Positions 1-5,647 of a DNA stretch of 10,300 nt are shown piece after piece. The position numbers and the translations under genes were made by a program. The notes under the pieces are model-generated. The model was not told the DNA's origin, did not search any database, and saw only the letters and a list, made by a program, of their open reading frames with translations. The stretch is from Anaerolineaceae bacterium UBA6105 (GTDB lineage Bacteria; Chloroflexota; Anaerolineae; Anaerolineales; Anaerolineaceae), in the NCBI GenBank assembly GCA_002423495.1, contig DIWN01000085.1:1-10300 (forward strand), given 5' to 3'. How positions within the stretch are numbered: position 1 is the stretch's first letter; every line of letters begins with the position of its first letter.

Positions 1-948
1 GAAGAGGCAGCCCAGTATCTGATCCAGTTGCGACAACTATTGCGCTGGATCGGCGTCTCGGAAGCCGACATGGAACGCGGTCACCTGCGCTGTGACGCGA
101 ACGTCTCGATCCGCGAACGAGGCAGCCAGATCCTGAACACAAAAACCGAGATCAAAAACATCAACTCCATCGATGCCGTCCACCAGGCGATCATTGAAGA
201 GACCAAGCGCCAGATCGAACTCGTGGAGTCTGGCGGAAGGGTCGTCAGCTACACCCTCGATTGGGACGCGGACACTGGCAAGCTGAGCATGATGCGCTCC
301 AAGGAAACCGAGGCGGATTACCGCTACTTCCGCGAGCCGGATTTGCTGCCGGTCGTTCTAACGGAAGAAGATATCGCGCACATCAAATCTGAGCTGCCCG
401 AACTCCCGCTGGCAAGAAAAGCACGCTTTGAGACGGAATATGGGCTTTCGGCCTACGACGCTGAGATCCTGACCACGGAACGCGGACTGTCGGATTATTT
501 TGAAGCCGCGGTCGCCAGCTTTGGCGGGGAAGCGAAAACCGTCTCCAACTGGATGATGAACGACCTCTCGCGCCTGATGAATGATCTTGGCAAGAGCGCC
601 TCTGAGCTTGCGCTCACTCCTAACTCATTGGCGCAGATCATCCGCATGGTGGAAGACGGCAAGATCAACGCCGCCACCGGCAAGAGCTTGCTGCGCAAGG
701 TGGAGGAAAGCGGTCGTGAGCCGGCGGAGGTCGTGAAAACCGAAGGATTGGCAGTGATCGCCGACAGCAATACTCTGAGAACGCAGATCCAGGCCGTGTT
801 GGATGGGGCGACGGCGGAGGTGGAGAGCTTCCGAGCCGGCAAGGAGAGTCTGCTGGGCTGGTTCGTAGGGCAGGTGATGCGCGCCACCGGCGGCAAGGCC
901 GACCCGAAACGCACGCGTGAGATTTTGCTTGAGCTGCTCAGGCAGTAA
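1..948 (+). CDS. gatB: Asp-tRNA(Asn)/Glu-tRNA(Gln) amidotransferase subunit B, 3' part
   Basis: GatB is the tRNA-binding and kinase subunit of the GatCAB amidotransferase, which converts mischarged Glu-tRNA(Gln) and Asp-tRNA(Asn) into the correct amide forms in the cytoplasm. The reading frame is open from base 1, so the N-terminal part lies outside the window; 315 residues are visible before TAA at 946-948. The signature stretch MERGHLRCDANVSIRERG (visible residues 25-42), followed by TKTEIKNINS, is the conserved GatB core. ETEADYRYFREPDL (about residues 104-117) is another conserved block. The last 150 or so residues form the helical GatB/YqeY tail, with NWMMNDLSRLMN and a lysine-rich end (GGKADPKRTREILLELLRQ). 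The gene is GC-rich, like the glucosidase at the other end and unlike the central operon. The identification is secure; whether gatA and gatC lie upstream cannot be seen. Confidence 0.97.
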   Translation, partial: EEAAQYLIQLRQLLRWIGVSEADMERGHLRCDANVSIRERGSQILNTKTEIKNINSIDAVHQAIIEETKRQIELVESGGRVVSYTLDWDADTGKLSMMRSKETEADYRYFREPDLLPVVLTEEDIAHIKSELPELPLARKARFETEYGLSAYDAEILTTERGLSDYFEAAVASFGGEAKTVSNWMMNDLSRLMNDLGKSASELALTPNSLAQIIRMVEDGKINAATGKSLLRKVEESGREPAEVVKTEGLAVIADSNTLRTQIQAVLDGATAEVESFRAGKESLLGWFVGQVMRATGGKADPKRTREILLELLRQ

Positions 949-987
949 GCAGTCAAATATTGACCGATTAAAGCCGAAAATGCTTTT

Positions 988-1099
988 CGTAGGTCGGCTT
1001 GCGCATTTCAAGCCGACGATGAAATGTGAAGAGGACATAAACAATTATCGTTGTATGACGAAGAGTAATGTCGGGTTCAACTGCGGAACCCGACCTACG
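988..1099. repeat. Inverted pair of REP-like palindromes
   Basis: Two short hairpins lie between gatB and the tRNA gene. The first has stem GTCGGCTT (993-1000) and AAGCCGAC (1010-1017). The second has stem GTCGGGTTC (1070-1078) and GAACCCGAC (1086-1094). Both carry the flanking word CGTAGGTCGG, as CGTAGGTCGG at 988-997 and as its reverse complement CCGACCTACG at 1090-1099, so they form a head-to-head pair with about 90 bp between. This arrangement is typical of REP/BIME elements mobilised by REP-associated transposases. No transposase lies in the window. The first hairpin could also serve as a weak terminator for gatB, but it has no T-run. Confidence 0.6.
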
Positions 1100-1117
1100 A
1101 CTACCTGTTCGAATTGT

Positions 1118-1145
1118 TTGACAGCGAGGACGAATCGGCTACAAT
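1118..1145 (+). promoter_or_regulatory. Promoter of tRNA-Gly
   Basis: A consensus sigma-70 -35 box TTGACA (1118-1123) is followed after 16 bp by TACAAT (1140-1145). The expected start, about seven bases further on, falls just in front of the mature tRNA 5' end at 1155, leaving a very short leader. The near-consensus boxes and the position make this one of the safer promoter calls in the window. Confidence 0.8.
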
Positions 1146-1154
1146 ATAGGCTAC

Positions 1155-1226
1155 GCGGGCGTCGCCAAGTGGTAAGGCATTAGCCTTCCAAGCTAACATT
1201 CGTCGGTTCGAATCCGATCGCCCGCT
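1155..1226 (+). tRNA. tRNA-Gly(UCC)
   Basis: The sequence folds into a full cloverleaf. The acceptor strands are GCGGGCG (1155-1161) and CGCCCGC (1219-1225), with discriminator T1226. The anticodon stem is TTAGC/GCTAA around the loop CTTCCAA, with anticodon TCC at 1187-1189. The T arm is TCGG/CCGA around the canonical TTCGAAT loop. Anticodon UCC reads glycine GGA and GGG codons. The CCA end is not encoded (CAAG follows the discriminator), so it must be added after transcription. It has its own promoter and terminator and is therefore a monocistronic unit. Its 3' quarter is the source of the tandem duplication immediately downstream. Confidence 0.97.
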
Positions 1227-1230
1227 CAAG

Positions 1231-1256
1231 ATAACCCCTCTCTGGAGGGGTTTTTG
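1231..1256 (+). terminator. Intrinsic terminator of tRNA-Gly
   Basis: A perfect 8-bp stem, AACCCCTC (1233-1240) with GAGGGGTT (1245-1252), is closed by the tetraloop TCTG and runs into TTTTT (1251-1255). It lies five bases behind the tRNA, as expected for rho-independent termination. Confidence 0.9.
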
Positions 1257-1317
1257 TTATTGATTTGGTCGGTTCGAATACCCACAGGGGGTACAGGCGT
1301 CCGATCGCCCGCTCAAG

Positions 1318-1343
1318 ATAACCCCTCTCTGGAGGGGTTTTTG
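1318..1343 (+). terminator. Duplicate copy of the tRNA terminator
   Basis: This is the same hairpin as behind the tRNA, shifted by 87 bp: stem 1320-1327 with 1332-1339 and a T-run from 1338. It is part of the tandem repeat and gives the tRNA unit a second, redundant terminator. Confidence 0.85.
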
Positions 1344-1442
1344 TTATTGATTTGGTCGGTTCGAATACCCACAGGGGGTACAGGCGTCCGATCGCCCGCT
1401 TTTTTTATTTAACATTCACAATATGGTCGTCTCTTCGGTAGG

Positions 1443-1460
1443 GGCACGGCATGCCGTGCC
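1443..1460. repeat. Perfect 18-bp palindrome
   Basis: GGCACGGCATGCCGTGCC is its own reverse complement. It is followed by CCCCCGGTGGGATGCC, which resembles the start of repeat B (compare 1951-1970), and then by a tRNA-end-like TCGCCCGCT at 1478. It is probably another intergenic repeat piece rather than an operator, because no gene starts nearby. Confidence 0.6.
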
Positions 1461-1477
1461 TCCCCCGGTGGGATGCC

Positions 1478-1529
1478 TCGCCCGCTTTTATATTTTCGTA
1501 GGCCGGATTGCGCGGTTCAATCCGGCTTT
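1478..1529 (+). repeat. Repeat A, copy 1, fused to a tRNA-end remnant
   Basis: TCGCCCGCT (1478-1486), identical to the last nine bases of the tRNA, runs into TTTTATATTTTCG and then the hairpin GCCGGATTG/CAATCCGGC. Positions 1484-1529 are identical over 46 bp to 1873-1918, and a third copy lies at 4944-4996. The hairpin is REP-like (CGTAGGCCGG start), related to but distinct from those at 988-1099. It contains no credible reading frame. Confidence 0.8.
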
Positions 1530-1579
1530 GGCCTGCCCGAGAAAACCACTTTTTGTTTAATACGCAAATAATGGTTGCC

Positions 1580-1619
1580 TCGAACACCCACAATGGGAAC
1601 GCCTGTCCGATCACCCGCT
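1580..1619 (+). repeat. Decayed copy of the enlarged tRNA T-loop and acceptor end
   Basis: These 40 bases align without gaps to 1274-1313 and 1361-1400, with 31 of 40 identical by my count. The shared order is TCGAA, ACCCACA, GGG, GTCCGATC and CCCGCT, followed as at 1400 by a T-run. The sequence upstream (1551-1579) also resembles the spacer following position 1400. It is therefore a diverged member of the same repeat family. Confidence 0.7.
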
Positions 1620-1646
1620 TTTTTTTACTTTATACGGAGGTTTTCC

Positions 1647-1794
1647 GGGTAGAGTCGACGGATGTGCAAAGCCTCGCCTTGCGTGCGGGATGCCTCGACC
1701 TGATTACAACGAGGAACAGGCAGGCCAGTTCCCTACGACGGTCTTAGGCAAGTAAAGGCCGTGCCTATTCGGTTGAGACCACGGGTAACCACGG
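1647..1794 (+). repeat. Repeat B, copy 1
   Basis: This stretch aligns over its whole length with 1931-2073. Shared words include GTCGACGG, GCAAAGCCTC, GGGATGC, TCGACCTGATTACAACGAGG, AACAGGCAGG, CAGTTCCCTACG and GGTCTTAGGCAAGTAAAGG. It ends in GGGTAACCACGG, which here can pair with GGTTACCC just downstream (1796-1803). A reading frame through it repeats the same peptide in both copies only because the DNA is repeated; I see no gene. Its function is unknown. Confidence 0.8.
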
Positions 1795-1866
1795 AGGGTT
1801 ACCCCTACCATGTAAATATAATAGGTCACAATGAATTACGTTTCAGGCGAGGGAACGTGTGTCTGC

Positions 1867-1918
1867 TCGCCTGCTTTTATATTTTCGTAGGCCGGATTGC
1901 GCGGTTCAATCCGGCTTT
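1867..1918 (+). repeat. Repeat A, copy 2, with tRNA-end remnant
   Basis: TCGCCTGCT (1867-1875, one change from the tRNA end) joins the REP-like hairpin, identical to copy 1 over 46 bp (1873-1918). The preceding GGGAACG...TGTCTGCTCGCCTGCT resembles 1595-1619, so it is a further decayed unit of the tRNA-end family. The bases between copy 1 of B and this element (1795-1850) show nothing recognisable. Confidence 0.8.
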
Positions 1919-1930
1919 AGGCTGCCCAAG

Positions 1931-2073
1931 TAGGGTCGACGGCCGCGCAAAGCCTCCCCTTGTGGGATGCGTCGACCTGATTACAACGAGGAACAGGCAG
2001 GTCAGTTCCCTACGGCGGTCTTAGGCAAGTAAAGGCCGTGCCTGCCCGGTTAAGACCGCGGGTAACCACGGCC
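1931..2073 (+). repeat. Repeat B, copy 2
   Basis: This is the most complete copy of repeat B, matching 1647-1794 and, more loosely, 5237-5370. The last 40 bases (2034-2073) also match 5031-5073, where they again run straight into repeat C. The end GCGGGTAACC can pair with GGTTACCGC at 2093-2101 in repeat C, so B and C may together form one structured element. Confidence 0.8.
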
Positions 2074-2075
2074 CT

Positions 2076-2185
2076 CAAGAGAGTGGTGCCCAAGGGGTTA
2101 CCGCTATCATATAAGACCTTGCGGTCGACCCCCTCGCGCGGCCTGTGCCCGCAATAAAGTGGAGGGTATCAGCAGACCAGCGAGA
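2076..2185 (+). repeat. Repeat C, copy 1
   Basis: About 110 bp beginning CTCAAGAGAGTGGTGCCC match 5074-5186, with long identical runs (for instance the word ATATAAGACCTTGCGGTCGA at 2110-2129) and a few substitutions and small indels. GACCTTGCGGTC is a small internal inverted repeat. No reading frame of note occurs. The two copies flank the beta-helix gene in direct orientation. Confidence 0.8.
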
Positions 2186-2192
2186 ACTGATA

Positions 2193-2212
2193 TCGGTTCG
2201 AATACCCACAGG
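2193..2212 (+). repeat. Isolated tRNA-derived repeat fragment
   Basis: TCGGTTCGAATACCCACAGG is identical over 20 bases to 1269-1288 and 1356-1375, the junction of the tRNA T-loop with its insert. It then diverges (AAGTACAAATG). It marks the right-hand end of the repeat-filled interval; ordinary AT-rich promoter sequence follows. Confidence 0.75.
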
Positions 2213-2275
2213 AAGTACAAATGATCAACTTCACGCTTTTGATAGGAATTTCAATTAAAATGACATGAATTCGAC

Positions 2276-2281
2276 TATAAT
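2276..2281 (+). promoter_or_regulatory. -10 box of the beta-helix gene
   Basis: A perfect TATAAT lies in an AT-rich stretch 135 bp before the start codon at 2416. No good -35 box is found at the standard spacing; TTTCAA at 2249-2254 is 21 bp away. The call rests on the -10 box and on position, so it is tentative. A transcript from here would have a leader of about 125 bases that includes the small frame at 2330-2398. Confidence 0.45.
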
Positions 2282-2329
2282 AAACCACAACATAAAATGA
2301 ACTGTTGCTTCTTCAGACAGGATGGCAAA

Positions 2330-2398
2330 ATGAACAAGCAAAAATGGCTTTATTTATGTTTCAATGTGAGTTTGGTTTTGTGGCGTGAGTGGGTCTAA
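2330..2398 (+). CDS. Possible 22-residue leader peptide
   Basis: The frame encodes MNKQKWLYLCFNVSLVLWREWV and stops at TAA 2396-2398, 17 bases before the next start codon. An AGGA-type ribosome site lies about seven bases upstream of the ATG, and a second in-frame ATG occurs at 2297. The peptide has a basic N-terminus and a hydrophobic middle, like a truncated signal peptide. Two readings are possible: a leader that tunes translation of the exported protein, or a fossil of a related signal sequence. I recognise no family, and at this length chance cannot be excluded. Confidence 0.25.
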   Translation: MNKQKWLYLCFNVSLVLWREWV

Positions 2399-2415
2399 AA
2401 ACAGGAGATGCTTCT

Positions 2416-4917
2416 ATGAACACCAAGAATCCAGTGCTAACCGTCCTAATAATTGCAGTTCTGCTTTTCCTCAATCTGGGCTTGAGCAGTGCAAGTGCCA
2501 GCCCGACTGTTGCTCAGGCTCAAAGCACAATCCTTTATGTCAAGCCAGGCGAGACGGGCGACTGCTCCAGCTGGCAGACCGCCTGTGAGCTGCAGGATGC
2601 CTTAGCTCTGGCTGAAGCTGGGAACCAAGTTTGGGTAGCAACGGGCACTTACAAGCCCCCCACTGACACTGATCGCAATGTTACTATCTTATTAAAATCA
2701 GGCGTGGCGATCTATGGCGGCTTCCCCGATACTGGCGAACCAACTTGGGCACAGCGCGATTGGGAAACCAACCTCACCACCCTCAGCGGGGATATAGGCA
2801 CTGAAGATAATCTCGCAGACAACAGCTTCCACGTGGTCACTGGCAGCAATTTGAGCGACACTACGATCCTGGATGGCTTCACCATCACTGCCGGTAATGC
2901 CAATGGCGTGTATGCTGTTCAAACAGTAGGCGGCGGGATGAACCTTCTGAGCAGTAGTCCAACGCTGGAGAATGTTATCATTTCTGGCAACCTGGCTGCT
3001 TACGGTGGCGGGATGCAAAACCAAAGCGGCAGCCCCACCCTGACCAATGTCACCTTTTCTAACAACACCGCCATTTTCCGTGGTGGCGGGATGTACAACC
3101 TCTATAGCAGCAACCCCACCCTGACGAATGTAACTTTTTCCAGTAATTCAGCGGGTGATAGTGGCGGTGGGATGTACAACTACGAAAGCAGCAGCCCTAC
3201 TTTGACCAATGCCACTTTTTCAGGTAACACCGTCAATGGCAACGGAGGCGGGATGTTCAATCAGTTCAGCAGCAGCCCTACGCTGAATAACGTGGTCTTT
3301 TCTGAAAATACTGCCACCACGTGGGGCGGTGGAATTCATAATTCTTCAAACTGCAATCCAAACCTGACCAACGTGCTCTTTTCCGGTAATAGCGCGGGTG
3401 ACGCTGGAGGCGGGATGGTTAACGAGAATAGTAATCCCACAATAACACATACAACATTTTTTAATAACACAGCCTATAATGGCGGCGGGATGGGTAACAG
3501 TTCAAGCAGCCCCACTTTGACCAATGTTACCTTTTCTGGCAATACTGCTACTGTGGGGGGTGGGGGGATGAGCAACTATTACTTCAGCGGCATAATGACA
3601 AATGTCACCTTTTATGGTAACACTGCCTCAAGCGGTGGTGCAATGAAAAGCGAAAGAAGCAGCCCCACAGTGACCAATTCGATCTTTTGGGGAAACACGC
3701 CCGACCAATTAAGTTTTATCGTTCATTCCTACCCTGTAATTACTTACAGCATTATTCAGGGCGAGACCGTGTGGGATGGCATAGGCAACGACAATTCTGA
3801 TCCGCTATTAGTAGGCCTGGCGGATAATGGCGGCTTTACTCAAACTCATGCCCTTGGCGATTCAAGCCCGGCTATCGACGCTGGCAGCCCAACCCTCTGC
3901 CCTGCCATGGACCAGCGCGGATTTCACCGCCCGATTGATGGGGACGAAAACACATTAGCGATCTGCGATATGGGCGCGTATGAATATAGCTCATACCCAG
4001 AAGAGTTTACACTGACAGTGGACACAGAGGGCAACGGTTCGGTTGCTATAGATCCGGATCAAACCGAATACCAATTTGGAGAAATTGTCAGCCTGACTGC
4101 CTCAACCGATCCCGGTTGGAGCTTTTCAGGTTGGAGCGGGGATGCTACAGGCACTACTAATCCACTCACTATCAGCATTCTGGACGATACCAGTATCACT
4201 GCGAACTTCACACAAAACGAGTACACGCTCGACGTTTTGGTGGATCCGATTGATTCTGGTTCGGTTTTGGTTGATCCCATAAAGGATTTTTATCATTATG
4301 GAGATGCTGTAACGCTGACAGCCAGCCCAAATACCGGCTGGGCGTTGACAGGATGGAGCGGAGATGCGACAGGCATCGAAAATCCACTGGAAATTACAAT
4401 TACGGGCAACACCAAGATAACCGCTAATTTTACAGATGAATATTCGCTCGTTGTGACTGTTGATCCAGCGGATTCAGGCACTGTAACAGTATTCCCTGAG
4501 CAGACTGTTTATCACTACGGGGATGAGGTTGTTCTCACCCCAACTGCTGAGACTGGCTGGACATTCTCTTCCTGGGGTGGAGATGCGACAGGAACAGAGA
4601 GCCCGCTAACTGTGACCATCGAAGGTAACACGAACATAACTGCAAATTTCACGCAAATCGAATACACACTGACAGTAACTATCGATCCCATTGATTCTGG
4701 TTCGGTTTTGGTTGATCCCATAAAGGATTTTTATCATTATGGGGACCAGGTTACCCTGACCCCCACTGCCGACCCGGATTGGGAATTTACAAATTGGAGT
4801 GGTGACGCAGATAGCACTGATAATCCCTTAATTATCACAATATTGGGAGACACAAATATCACTGCAAACTTCGAACAAGTAATCTTTAATATATATTTGC
4901 CGCTTATTGTAAGATAA
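2416..4917 (+). CDS. Exported beta-helix protein with InlB-type repeats
   Basis: This 833-residue protein is predicted to be exported and to act at the cell surface, probably in adhesion or binding; no enzymatic motif is seen. Residues 1-36 form a signal peptide (hydrophobic 7-22, likely cut after AQA). Residues 171-410 hold ten beta-helix units, each opening with GGGM and continuing with the pattern SSPTLTNVTFSGNTA. The GGGM methionines fall at 175, 200, 226, 253, 280, 307 (Ile), 334, 359, 385 and 410. This is the Pmp-like right-handed beta-helix type. Residues about 455-525 (NGGFTQTHAL, SPAIDAG, DMGAYEY) match the choice-of-anchor Q region. Four InlB-B-like repeats of about 73 residues follow (530-821; each with GW.F..W.GDATG and ITANF). 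The tail is IYLPLIVR. The start at 2416 has AGGAG at 2403-2407; the GTG at 2389 lacks a good site. The gene stands alone between direct repeats. Confidence 0.88.
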   Translation: MNTKNPVLTVLIIAVLLFLNLGLSSASASPTVAQAQSTILYVKPGETGDCSSWQTACELQDALALAEAGNQVWVATGTYKPPTDTDRNVTILLKSGVAIYGGFPDTGEPTWAQRDWETNLTTLSGDIGTEDNLADNSFHVVTGSNLSDTTILDGFTITAGNANGVYAVQTVGGGMNLLSSSPTLENVIISGNLAAYGGGMQNQSGSPTLTNVTFSNNTAIFRGGGMYNLYSSNPTLTNVTFSSNSAGDSGGGMYNYESSSPTLTNATFSGNTVNGNGGGMFNQFSSSPTLNNVVFSENTATTWGGGIHNSSNCNPNLTNVLFSGNSAGDAGGGMVNENSNPTITHTTFFNNTAYNGGGMGNSSSSPTLTNVTFSGNTATVGGGGMSNYYFSGIMTNVTFYGNTASSGGAMKSERSSPTVTNSIFWGNTPDQLSFIVHSYPVITYSIIQGETVWDGIGNDNSDPLLVGLADNGGFTQTHALGDSSPAIDAGSPTLCPAMDQRGFHRPIDGDENTLAICDMGAYEYSSYPEEFTLTVDTEGNGSVAIDPDQTEYQFGEIVSLTASTDPGWSFSGWSGDATGTTNPLTISILDDTSITANFTQNEYTLDVLVDPIDSGSVLVDPIKDFYHYGDAVTLTASPNTGWALTGWSGDATGIENPLEITITGNTKITANFTDEYSLVVTVDPADSGTVTVFPEQTVYHYGDEVVLTPTAETGWTFSSWGGDATGTESPLTVTIEGNTNITANFTQIEYTLTVTIDPIDSGSVLVDPIKDFYHYGDQVTLTPTADPDWEFTNWSGDADSTDNPLIITILGDTNITANFEQVIFNIYLPLIVR
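4249..4742 (+). repeat. 53-bp identical pair inside the beta-helix gene
   Basis: Positions 4249-4301 and 4690-4742 are identical over 53 bp. They are 441 bp (147 codons) apart and in the same frame. They encode the same stretch, from PIDSG to DFYHYG, in the second and fourth InlB-like repeats, whereas the other repeats differ at the codon level. The identity points to recent gene conversion or duplication of a two-repeat block. Confidence 0.9.
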
Positions 4918-4943
4918 CCAAAAAGGAGATAAAGCGGGATTCC

Positions 4944-4996
4944 TCGCCCACTTTTTTAATTTTCGTAGGCCGGATTGCGGTTTTCAATCCGGCTTT
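4944..4996 (+). repeat. Repeat A, copy 3, with tRNA-end remnant
   Basis: TCGCCCACT (4944-4952, one change from the tRNA end) runs into a T-run, TTTTCGTAGG and the hairpin GCCGGATTG (4969-4977) with CAATCCGGC (4985-4993). The loop differs from copies 1 and 2. It lies 27 bp behind the beta-helix gene and might act as its terminator, but the T-run precedes the hairpin, which argues against that. Confidence 0.75.
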
Positions 4997-5030
4997 GGTA
5001 TGGGTGAGGCCTTTGGGAAATATCCTCTTG

Positions 5031-5186
5031 AGGCCTCGTGCCTGCCCGGTAAAAATTGCGGGAAATCACGGCTCTCAAGAGAGTGGTGCCCAAGGGGTTA
5101 CCGCTACCATATAAGACCTTGCGGTCGACCCCCTCGCACGGCCTGTACCCGTAACGAAGTGGCTGGGTATCAGGAGACCGGCGAGA
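5031..5186 (+). repeat. End of repeat B joined to repeat C, copy 2
   Basis: 5031-5073 match the last 40 bases of repeat B (2034-2073), and 5074-5186 match repeat C (2076-2185). The B-C junction is conserved in both places, so the two belong to one larger unit of about 150 bp. After it, 5195-5225 (CTCCCCTTGCGGGATGCCTCGACCTG) is another B fragment. No credible gene lies in 4918-5647. Confidence 0.8.
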
Positions 5187-5236
5187 TCAAAGAATCCTCC
5201 CCTTGCGGGATGCCTCGACCTGACAAGATTGAAGCG

Positions 5237-5370
5237 TAGCGTCGACAGCCGTGCAAAGCCTCCCCTTGTGGGATGCGTCAACCAAGAAGTGGAACAGGCA
5301 GGCCTGTTCCCTACAACGGTCTTGTGGCAAGCAAGGCCTCGTGTCTGCCCGGGTCAATACGGGGTATTGT
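5237..5370 (+). repeat. Repeat B, copy 3
   Basis: This diverged copy shares GTGCAAAGCCTCCCCTTGTG, GGAACAGGCAGG, GTTCCCTACAACGGTCTT, GGCAAGCAAGGCC and TGTCTGCCCGG in the same order as 1931-2060. The middle stretch TCGACCTGATTACAACGAGG is replaced by TCAACCAAGAAGT. From 5371 to 5471 I see nothing beyond a small hairpin, AGCCT-TGCGC-AGGCT (5436-5450). Confidence 0.75.
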
Positions 5371-5471
5371 TTAGGTCGGACAGAGTACCGGCGAAGCTGT
5401 GTAACGAGACTGCCTCAAAGCGTTATTTCCATACAAGCCTTGCGCAGGCTCGCTCCGACATCCACATTGTT

Positions 5472-5527
5472 GGCGGAGTGGCGAACCCCGCGAACAGCAT
5501 CGTGGGGCAGGAACGCGCCATTCCGCC
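5472..5527. repeat. Nested double hairpin
   Basis: The outer stem is GGCGGAGTGGCG (5472-5483) with CGCCATTCCGCC (5516-5527), 12 bp with one G-T wobble. Inside it CCCCGCG (5486-5492) pairs with CGTGGGG (5501-5507) around the loop AACAGCAT. An unpaired CAGGAACG (5508-5515) lies between the stems. The compactness suggests a REP-like mobile repeat or a folded RNA; nothing decides between them. It lies about 40 bp before the operon promoter. Confidence 0.6.
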
Positions 5528-5564
5528 CTACATGCTAATCAAAGCTATAACCTTACATCCTTGA

Positions 5565-5573
5565 TGCTATAAT
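5565..5573 (+). promoter_or_regulatory. Extended -10 promoter of the EVE operon
   Basis: TGCTATAAT is a consensus -10 box (5568-5573) with the extended TG motif, which can dispense with a good -35; none is seen. It lies 75 bp before the ATG at 5648. A small hairpin, CTAGC-CTGCA-GCTAG (5598-5612), sits in the predicted leader. Confidence 0.55.
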
Positions 5574-5647
5574 TCCATAGAGCAAATTTATGCCAATCTA
5601 GCCTGCAGCTAGTTTCCTAACCGCCCGTTTTCATTGAAAGGGGTTCT

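Larger units (their letters stand above)
1214..1400 (+). repeat. 87-bp tandem duplication of the tRNA-Gly 3' end and terminator
   Basis: The segment starting with CCGATCGCCCGCTCAAG occurs at 1214 (inside the real tRNA) and at 1301, exactly 87 bp apart. A third start at 1388 is cut off after CCGATCGCCCGCT, where it runs into a T-run instead of CAAG. Each unit holds the 3' strand of the T stem, the 3' acceptor strand, the terminator hairpin, a spacer, and the 5' strand of the T stem with TTCGAAT. In the copies the T-loop is not seven bases long but carries an extra 21 bp containing the hairpin TACCC-ACAGG-GGGTA. The copies lack the 5' half of the tRNA and cannot be functional tRNA genes. Identity between units is essentially complete, which suggests a recent event. 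Confidence 0.9.

Noticed and set aside
495..1044. Reading frames on the minus strand across the gatB end
   Set aside because: They mirror a clear gatB coding frame, have no ribosome sites and show no domain pattern.
1155..1400. tRNA 3' end duplications as attachment sites of an integrated element
   Set aside because: Direct copies of a tRNA end are typical of attachment sites, but no integrase gene is in the window and the copies are an 87-bp tandem array, not the ends of an island. A decayed site remains possible.
1214..1400. CRISPR array
   Set aside because: There are only two full units of 87 bp with identical spacers, and they include a tRNA end and a terminator.
1508..2024. Two plus-strand frames that end in the same peptide
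   Set aside because: The shared peptide comes from the two copies of repeat B. There is no ribosome site, and the reading frame is not preserved in the third copy.
1931..2185. Repeat B-C as SRP RNA, 6S RNA or RNase P RNA
   Set aside because: I looked for the conserved cores of these RNAs and did not find them, and several diverged copies lie close together, unlike a housekeeping RNA gene.
2389..2415. GTG start for the beta-helix protein
   Set aside because: It would put nine polar residues before the signal peptide and has no good ribosome site; the ATG at 2416 has AGGAG eight bases upstream.
4920..4931. Strong ribosome-site-like AAAGGAGAT behind the beta-helix gene
   Set aside because: No start codon follows at a usable distance and the sequence runs into repeat A.
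5000..5564. Overlapping small frames downstream of the beta-helix gene
   Set aside because: They run across repeats B and C and the nested hairpin, and their composition is that of the repeats rather than of a protein.
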